A DNA stretch of 8,477 nucleotides from an uncultured Chlorobiaceae bacterium (GTDB lineage Bacteria; Bacteroidota; Chlorobiia; Chlorobiales; Chlorobiaceae). The notes under the pieces are model-generated. The model was not told where the DNA came from. It worked only from the letters and a program-made list of their open reading frames with translations, and did no database searches. Below, piece by piece: positions 4,993-8,477 of the stretch. Within the stretch, counting starts at the first letter, position 1. The number at the start of each line of letters is the position of its first letter. The translations under genes were made by a program, and so were the position numbers. The stretch lies in contig CAIYWF010000024.1 in the NCBI GenBank assembly GCA_903929845.1, positions 1 to 8,477 of the forward strand, written 5' to 3'.

Positions 4993-5619
4993 ATGGAAGT
5001 CGTTGGTAAAAGCAAAGCACACGTTGTTCTTGATTCATGTTTTCATGAATCGGGGATCTATTTTGCAGATCATGAAAAGTTGATCATGTGTAATCCTTAT
5101 TGCAGTAACGTTAAATATTTGAAGGATCTTGATATTTTTCAATGGATTTTTCAGGTTGCTGATCCTCGTAGCAATCCGATTATTGCAGTTTTTTTCGTTC
5201 GCCAGCATGAAGAGAATTTTTCGCTTGACGACAGTTATGGCAAGGCATTTGCCGAAGCCCGGGTAAAAAACAAGGCACCCTATAATGGCAAGGGAAAACG
5301 GATTCGCTGGGAAGCTGTTCATGATCATCCTGAGTTTGAAAAATCTTCTCCCCATACCTTTTTAGGGAAAGCAAGTTCCGAGATCTGCCTGCTTCATCAA
5401 CATGATGACAAGACTTCTGTGTACTTCGACACAGACATCTGTCTCGATTTCGAGATTTCTTTTCCTTTGAGTCTCATGCCTGAAGGTATACTCAAGTTCA
5501 TGAGCGAAGCGATCATGTCACAGATTATGCAGCAGGCAACTGAAAGCATGTTGTGCAAGGTGCAGGCAGATATCTGCTGTACTTCGCCTGAACTTTTTGT
5601 AGAGGGGGGAATAAAATAA
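4993..5619 (+). CDS. DUF1997-like (SRPBCC-type) protein
   Basis: A 208-residue soluble protein, with no signal peptide or membrane segment. The layout, alternating beta-type segments ending in a long amphipathic helix (LMPEGILKFMSEAIMSQIMQQATESMLCKVQADI region, about 163-196), resembles DUF1997, a family known mainly from cyanobacteria, plastids and some other phototrophs and thought to have a START/SRPBCC-like ligand pocket. A central basic patch (KNKAPYNGKGKRIRW, about 92-106) is unusual and would form an insertion. Cys is frequent near the C-terminus (CKVQADICC). No Shine-Dalgarno precedes the ATG at 4993, so translation may couple with the gene 78 bases upstream. A perfect hairpin (gattcatg/catgaatc, 5032-5051) lies 39 bases into the coding region. 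The family assignment is by pattern memory only; the function is unknown. Confidence 0.6.
   Translation: MEVVGKSKAHVVLDSCFHESGIYFADHEKLIMCNPYCSNVKYLKDLDIFQWIFQVADPRSNPIIAVFFVRQHEENFSLDDSYGKAFAEARVKNKAPYNGKGKRIRWEAVHDHPEFEKSSPHTFLGKASSEICLLHQHDDKTSVYFDTDICLDFEISFPLSLMPEGILKFMSEAIMSQIMQQATESMLCKVQADICCTSPELFVEGGIK
5032..5051 (+). repeat. Hairpin within the start of the DUF1997-like gene
   Basis: gattcatg (5032-5039) and catgaatc (5044-5051) pair perfectly around TTTT. It is close enough to the start codon to affect early translation, but it may be chance within coding sequence (codons for DSCFHES). Confidence 0.4.
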
Positions 5620-5651
5620 TGTTTTGTTTTTGATTGATGAAAGGTGCCAGC

Positions 5652-6293
5652 ATGATTGTCAAGCAGTTTCGTACGGGGGGTGACAGGAACTTTGGGTACC
5701 TTGTAGCCGATGAGGTATCGGGTGAAGCACTGGCCATTGATGTCTCCTTCAATCCAGGCATGATTGTCCGGTTTGCTGCTGAGTGCGGTTTTATGTTCCG
5801 GTATATCTTTTCAACTCATGGTCATGACGATCATACCAATGGCAATGACGCCATCAGGCAGATGACAGGCCTTGTTCCCCTCCTTTACGGGGAGAACTGT
5901 CTCCGTACTGGCATCAGAGTGGAGGACGGCGCCCTCTTTCCGCTTGGTTCTCTTGAAGCGCGTATTCTGCATACACCGGGTCATACCAAAGACTCTGTCT
6001 GTATTTACATCGGGGATGCTCTTTTTACCGGAGATACTCTTTTTACGGGGAAAGTCGGAGGAACCGGCACTGAAGAGCAGGCGCGTCAGGAATATGAGTC
6101 GCTGCATCACAAACTCATGGTGTTGTCCGAAGAGACAACGGTCTATCCGGGGCACGATTATGGCGTTTTACCGCTCTCATCTATCGGCAATGAGCGAGCG
6201 ACCAATCCATTTCTTCTTCAGAAAAATTTCAGTGAGTTTCTTTTTCTCAAACAAAACTGGGTTGCGTACAAAAAAACTCACGATATTACATAA
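5652..6293 (+). CDS. MBL-fold metallo-hydrolase, glyoxalase II/ETHE1-like
   Basis: A 213-residue metallo-beta-lactamase-fold enzyme. The start at 5652 is set by AAAGG seven bases upstream; in-frame TTG (5634) and ATG (5637) codons earlier have no site. Metal ligands are readable: H56-x-H58-x-D60-H61 (THGHDDHTNG), H111 in HTPGHT, D128 in FTGDTLF, and H168 in YPGHDYG. The late motif ERATNPFL (181-188) is typical of hydroxyacylglutathione hydrolases and persulfide dioxygenases (ETHE1). Glyoxalase II members cleave S-lactoyl thiols; ETHE1-type members oxidise persulfides, which would suit a sulfide oxidiser. The sequence does not decide between them, and the substrate-binding C-terminal domain of true glyoxalase II is short here. 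It is the last gene of the likely operon, 32 bases after the DUF1997-like gene. Confidence 0.85.
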   Translation: MIVKQFRTGGDRNFGYLVADEVSGEALAIDVSFNPGMIVRFAAECGFMFRYIFSTHGHDDHTNGNDAIRQMTGLVPLLYGENCLRTGIRVEDGALFPLGSLEARILHTPGHTKDSVCIYIGDALFTGDTLFTGKVGGTGTEEQARQEYESLHHKLMVLSEETTVYPGHDYGVLPLSSIGNERATNPFLLQKNFSEFLFLKQNWVAYKKTHDIT

Positions 6294-6316
6294 TTTCAGT
6301 TTTAAGTGAGCGGTTG

Positions 6317-6344
6317 TTGCATTTAGTTGTTTATTTTTTATAAA
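6317..6344 (+). promoter_or_regulatory. Candidate promoter for the CBS gene leader
   Basis: TTGCAT (6317-6322) and TATAAA (6339-6344) with a 16-base spacer lie in an AT-rich stretch after the metallo-hydrolase. Transcription from about 6351 would give a leader of roughly 160 bases that includes the hairpin and mini-ORF at 6441-6503. Consensus match only. Confidence 0.35.
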
Positions 6345-6440
6345 TTACTATAGTTATATAGTTGGTAGTGTATTTGCCCTCATTTCCATGGGTGATAGTC
6401 TTATTTTGCCTCGTTTCCTGCGTTCTGAAATAACATCGGT

Positions 6441-6476
6441 GCCCGTTTACCTTTTCTGTTGAAGGAGGAGGTGGGC
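6441..6476 (+). promoter_or_regulatory. Hairpin that can hide the Shine-Dalgarno of the leader mini-ORF
   Basis: GCCC (6441-6444) pairs with GGGC (6473-6476). After a 4-base bulge, ACCT (6449-6452) pairs with AGGT (6469-6472), and the stem can extend through two G-T pairs to TC (6455-6456) with GA (6465-6466). The 3' arm contains the GGAGG/AGGTG ribosome binding site, so folding would block it. This is the architecture of translational switches (RNA thermometers, protein-autoregulated leaders). The pairing is seen; the function is inferred. Confidence 0.4.
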
Positions 6477-6479
6477 ATT

Positions 6480-6503
6480 ATGAGCTTTTTAAATATTAAG
6501 TAA
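6480..6503 (+). CDS. Leader mini-ORF (MSFLNIK) before the CBS gene
   Basis: ATG at 6480 follows a very strong ribosome binding site (GAAGGAGGAGGTGGGC, with the AGGTG core about six bases from the ATG) and runs only seven codons to TAA. It ends 10 bases before the ATG of the CBS-domain gene, which itself has no good site and is in another frame. It may act by translational coupling, or be the remains of an altered gene start. No known leader-peptide type is recognised. Confidence 0.4.
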   Translation: MSFLNIK

Positions 6504-6513
6504 CATTGACACT

Positions 6514-6960
6514 ATGGATCAGCTTATAACATTAAGGACTATGCCGGTATCTGCCCTTATGCGGAAAGACTTTCAGATTATCAAAGGAAGCTGTACGGTT
6601 GCCGAGGCTCTGCAGATTATGAAGCAGAGCAAAGAGAGCGGTCTTATTGTTGAGCCTCGTAACGAGGATGACTGTTACGGTATCGTTACTGAAAAAGATA
6701 TTCTTGAAAAAGTGATCGATCCGGGTGAGGATATCCACCGTGATCCATGGAATACCCCTGTATTTCAAATCATGAGCAAACCGATTATCAGTGTGAATCC
6801 AAATCTCAGGATAAAGTATGCGCTTCGTCTGATGAAAAGAACCAATATCAGACGTCTTACCGTTATGGAAAACAATAAAGTCCTTGGTCTTCTCAATATG
6901 ACAGATGTTCTTCATGCGGTTGAAGAACTTCCGATTCATGACGACCATGTAGCATTGTAG
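6514..6960 (+). CDS. Tandem CBS-domain protein
   Basis: A 148-residue protein made almost entirely of one CBS pair (Bateman module). CBS1 spans about residues 10-68, starting at PVSALM and ending GIVTEKDILEKVI (57-68). CBS2 spans about 83-137, starting VFQIMSKPIISV and ending VLGLLNMTDVLHAVEEL (123-139). Such modules bind adenine nucleotides (AMP, ATP, SAM) and sense energy state; stand-alone pairs usually regulate a partner protein. No extra catalytic domain is present. The ATG at 6514 lacks a Shine-Dalgarno, so initiation may depend on the mini-ORF upstream. It precedes the fumarate reductase gene by 138 bases on the same strand, but that proximity does not prove a shared role. Confidence 0.88.
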   Translation: MDQLITLRTMPVSALMRKDFQIIKGSCTVAEALQIMKQSKESGLIVEPRNEDDCYGIVTEKDILEKVIDPGEDIHRDPWNTPVFQIMSKPIISVNPNLRIKYALRLMKRTNIRRLTVMENNKVLGLLNMTDVLHAVEELPIHDDHVAL

Positions 6961-7052
6961 ACATCAGGATACCTTAGAGCGTTTTCCTCAGTTAATACCA
7001 GAAAAATCAATATTCAATGAGCAGGGCTTGGCTGTTGTAGCGCTCTTCTCAT

Positions 7053-7075
7053 GTAATCAGAGAGGCTCTCTTTAC
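7053..7075 (+). promoter_or_regulatory. Hairpin in the leader of the frdA/sdhA-like gene
   Basis: gtaa (7053-7056) pairs with ttac (7072-7075), and agagag (7059-7064) with ctctct (7066-7071), with TC bulged on the left and one base at the centre. The dyad ends nine bases before the aaggaaa ribosome binding site (7084-7090). It may be an operator or leader structure; no T-run follows, so it is not a terminator. Confidence 0.4.
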
Positions 7076-7098
7076 AGCTTCATAAGGAAATTTAGCGT

Positions 7099-8477
7099 AT
7101 GAAACCATTTGATGTTGTTATTGTCGGTGGCGGTGGGGCCGGGCTCTATGCTGCCATGGAGGCCATGAAAACCAATCCGTCCCTGAATATCGCGGTGCTT
7201 TCCAAAGTGTATCCGAACCGTTCACATACCTCCGCAGCACAGGGTGGCGCCAATGCAGCCCTTGCCAACAAGGCAAAGGATGATACCGTCGAAATGCATA
7301 TTTTCGATACCATCAAAGGCGGCGATTATCTTGCCGATCAAGATGCGGTAGAGGTACTCTGTTCAGAGGCGCCTAAAATTATCCGTGAACTTGAAAATAT
7401 GGGCACGCCGTGGTCAAGAATGCCGGACAACACCATCGCACAGCGGCCATTTGGCGGGGCCACACTTCCAAGATGCTGCTACTGCTCCGATAAAACAGGA
7501 CATACTATTCTCCAGACACTCTACGAACAGTGTCTTAAAAAAGGGGTGATTTTCTTCAATGAATATTTTGCGCTGAACCTTTCAGTCAACGGCAGTCGAT
7601 CGAGAGGGTTGATTGCCATGAATATGAAGAGCGGCAAAGTTGAGGCTTTTCCGGCAAGAACCGTGATTTTTGCTACTGGAGGATATGCCAAGATGTACTG
7701 GAACCGCTCAAGCAATGCAGCCGGCAATACCGGTGACGGTCAGGCGATTGCTTTCCGTTCAGGTATTCCTCTGAAAGATATGGAGTTTGTGCAGTTTCAT
7801 CCTACCGGGTTGAGAAAAAGTGGCCTGCTCATTACCGAAGGTGCAAGGGGTGAAGGCGGTTATCTGGTCAATAAGGATGGAGAGCGTTTCATGGCAAGGT
7901 ACGCGAAAGAAAAGATGGAGCTTGGCCCGAGGGATCTTGTGTCGCGATCAATTGAAACAGAAATTCTTGAAGGAAGGGGTTTTGACAGCCCTGCCGGGAC
8001 TTATATTCATCTTGACCTTACCCATCTCGGGGCGGATCTCATCAAATCACGCTTGCCCCAGATACGGGAAATGTCGATGCAGTTTGAGGGCGTCGATCCA
8101 ATAGAAGAGCCAATTCCTATCAGGCCGACCGCCCATTATTCGATGGGAGGGATCGATACCGATAATTACGGAAGAACGGTTATGGAGGGAGTTTATGCGG
8201 CAGGCGAATGTGGTTGTGTCTCGGTTCATGGTGCAAATCGTCTTGGAGGAAATTCTCTGCTTGATATTCTTGTGTTCGGCCGTATTGCCGGTCACACAGC
8301 CGCTGAAGAGGCTCGAAAATTTGAACCGGGGACAATTCCGGAAGTCGAGCTCAAGGAGCAGTTGGATTCGGTCAGGGGTGGCATGCACTCTTCCGGTAAT
8401 TATGAACGGTATGGCGCGTTGCGGGAGGATCTTGGCAAGACTCTTGCACGCAATGTTGGTATTTACAGAGAATCATC
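7099..8477 (+). CDS. Fumarate reductase/succinate dehydrogenase flavoprotein subunit (partial, 3' end outside)
   Basis: The first 459 codons are open to the window edge; family members have about 570-640 residues, so roughly the last fifth is missing. The start is supported by aaggaaa (7084-7090). The subunit interconverts succinate and fumarate using FAD: VVIVGGGGAGLYAA (6-19) is the dinucleotide fold, and RSHTSAAQGG (41-50) carries His43, the expected site of covalent FAD attachment. HPTG (234-237), EGARGEGG (247-254), RPTAHYSMGG (342-351) with the active-site His346, and GANRLGGNSLLD (378-389) with Arg381 complete the catalytic set. In green sulfur bacteria this enzyme runs as fumarate reductase in the reductive TCA cycle, with iron-sulfur and membrane subunits usually encoded alongside; here they would lie beyond the edge. 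A segment RCCYCSDKTGH (125-135) has three close cysteines, which is unusual. frdA versus sdhA cannot be decided from this subunit. Confidence 0.93.
   Translation, partial: MKPFDVVIVGGGGAGLYAAMEAMKTNPSLNIAVLSKVYPNRSHTSAAQGGANAALANKAKDDTVEMHIFDTIKGGDYLADQDAVEVLCSEAPKIIRELENMGTPWSRMPDNTIAQRPFGGATLPRCCYCSDKTGHTILQTLYEQCLKKGVIFFNEYFALNLSVNGSRSRGLIAMNMKSGKVEAFPARTVIFATGGYAKMYWNRSSNAAGNTGDGQAIAFRSGIPLKDMEFVQFHPTGLRKSGLLITEGARGEGGYLVNKDGERFMARYAKEKMELGPRDLVSRSIETEILEGRGFDSPAGTYIHLDLTHLGADLIKSRLPQIREMSMQFEGVDPIEEPIPIRPTAHYSMGGIDTDNYGRTVMEGVYAAGECGCVSVHGANRLGGNSLLDILVFGRIAGHTAAEEARKFEPGTIPEVELKEQLDSVRGGMHSSGNYERYGALREDLGKTLARNVGIYRES

Noticed and set aside
4641..5015. 124-codon minus-strand frame opposite SPLG copy 2
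   Set aside because: Antisense shadow: the plus-strand gene has AGGAGG at the right distance and a recognised paralog.
5566..5577. Perfect palindrome gcagatatctgc
   Set aside because: It lies inside the DUF1997-like coding sequence (codons for QADIC) and is short; chance is sufficient.
5811..6155. Minus-strand frame opposite the metallo-hydrolase
   Set aside because: The plus strand carries all MBL metal ligands in order; the antisense product has no recognisable features.
7820..8104. 94-codon plus-strand frame inside the flavoprotein region
   Set aside because: Out-of-frame shadow of the frdA/sdhA-like gene, which is continuous and carries the family motifs.

Overview
The window looks like chromosomal DNA of a green sulfur bacterium (Chlorobiaceae/Chlorobiales). 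This is an inference from gene content. It combines an ArsA/Get3-type ATPase of the kind found in several copies in this group, a cobalamin-dependent radical SAM enzyme of the BchE/BchQ/BchR/HpnP type, a flavodoxin-like protein carrying a protochlorophyllide-reductase-like (PCP_red) tail, a DUF1997-like protein (a family of cyanobacteria, plastids and relatives), and a fumarate reductase/succinate dehydrogenase flavoprotein that would fit the reductive TCA cycle. No mobile element, tRNA, rRNA or CRISPR array was found.

Layout. Positions 1-730 hold the wreck of an arsA-family gene on the minus strand: one CT-dinucleotide frameshift, loss of the C-terminal half, yet a clean intrinsic terminator just after the stop. 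Positions 731-1073 are an AT-rich divergent intergenic region with two strong inverted repeats. At 1074-1298 is a tiny hydrophobic protein (SPLG family, copy 1). After a 375-base gap comes the B12/radical SAM gene (1674-3083), then the flavodoxin-PCP_red fusion (3248-3871). A probable 42-residue single-pass membrane protein lies on the minus strand at 3924-4052.

Positions 4256-6293 form a likely four-gene plus-strand operon: a small protein with an Ala/Pro linker and a C-terminal helix (possibly a chlorosome envelope type), SPLG family copy 2, a DUF1997-like protein, and a glyoxalase II/ETHE1-like metallo-hydrolase. Next is a two-CBS-domain protein (6514-6960). It is preceded by a 7-codon mini-ORF with a near-perfect Shine-Dalgarno, and that Shine-Dalgarno can be folded into a hairpin. 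The window ends inside the fumarate reductase/succinate dehydrogenase flavoprotein gene (7099 to the edge).

How the genes may work together (inference). The middle block (1074-6293) mixes families linked to photosynthetic pigments with several small, hydrophobic, otherwise unrecognised proteins. Two of these are clear paralogs of each other. The best candidates for something undescribed are the flavodoxin-PCP_red fusion beside a B12/radical SAM enzyme, the SPLG small-protein family, and the hairpin/mini-ORF leader of the CBS gene. The CBS protein and fumarate reductase look like ordinary core functions.
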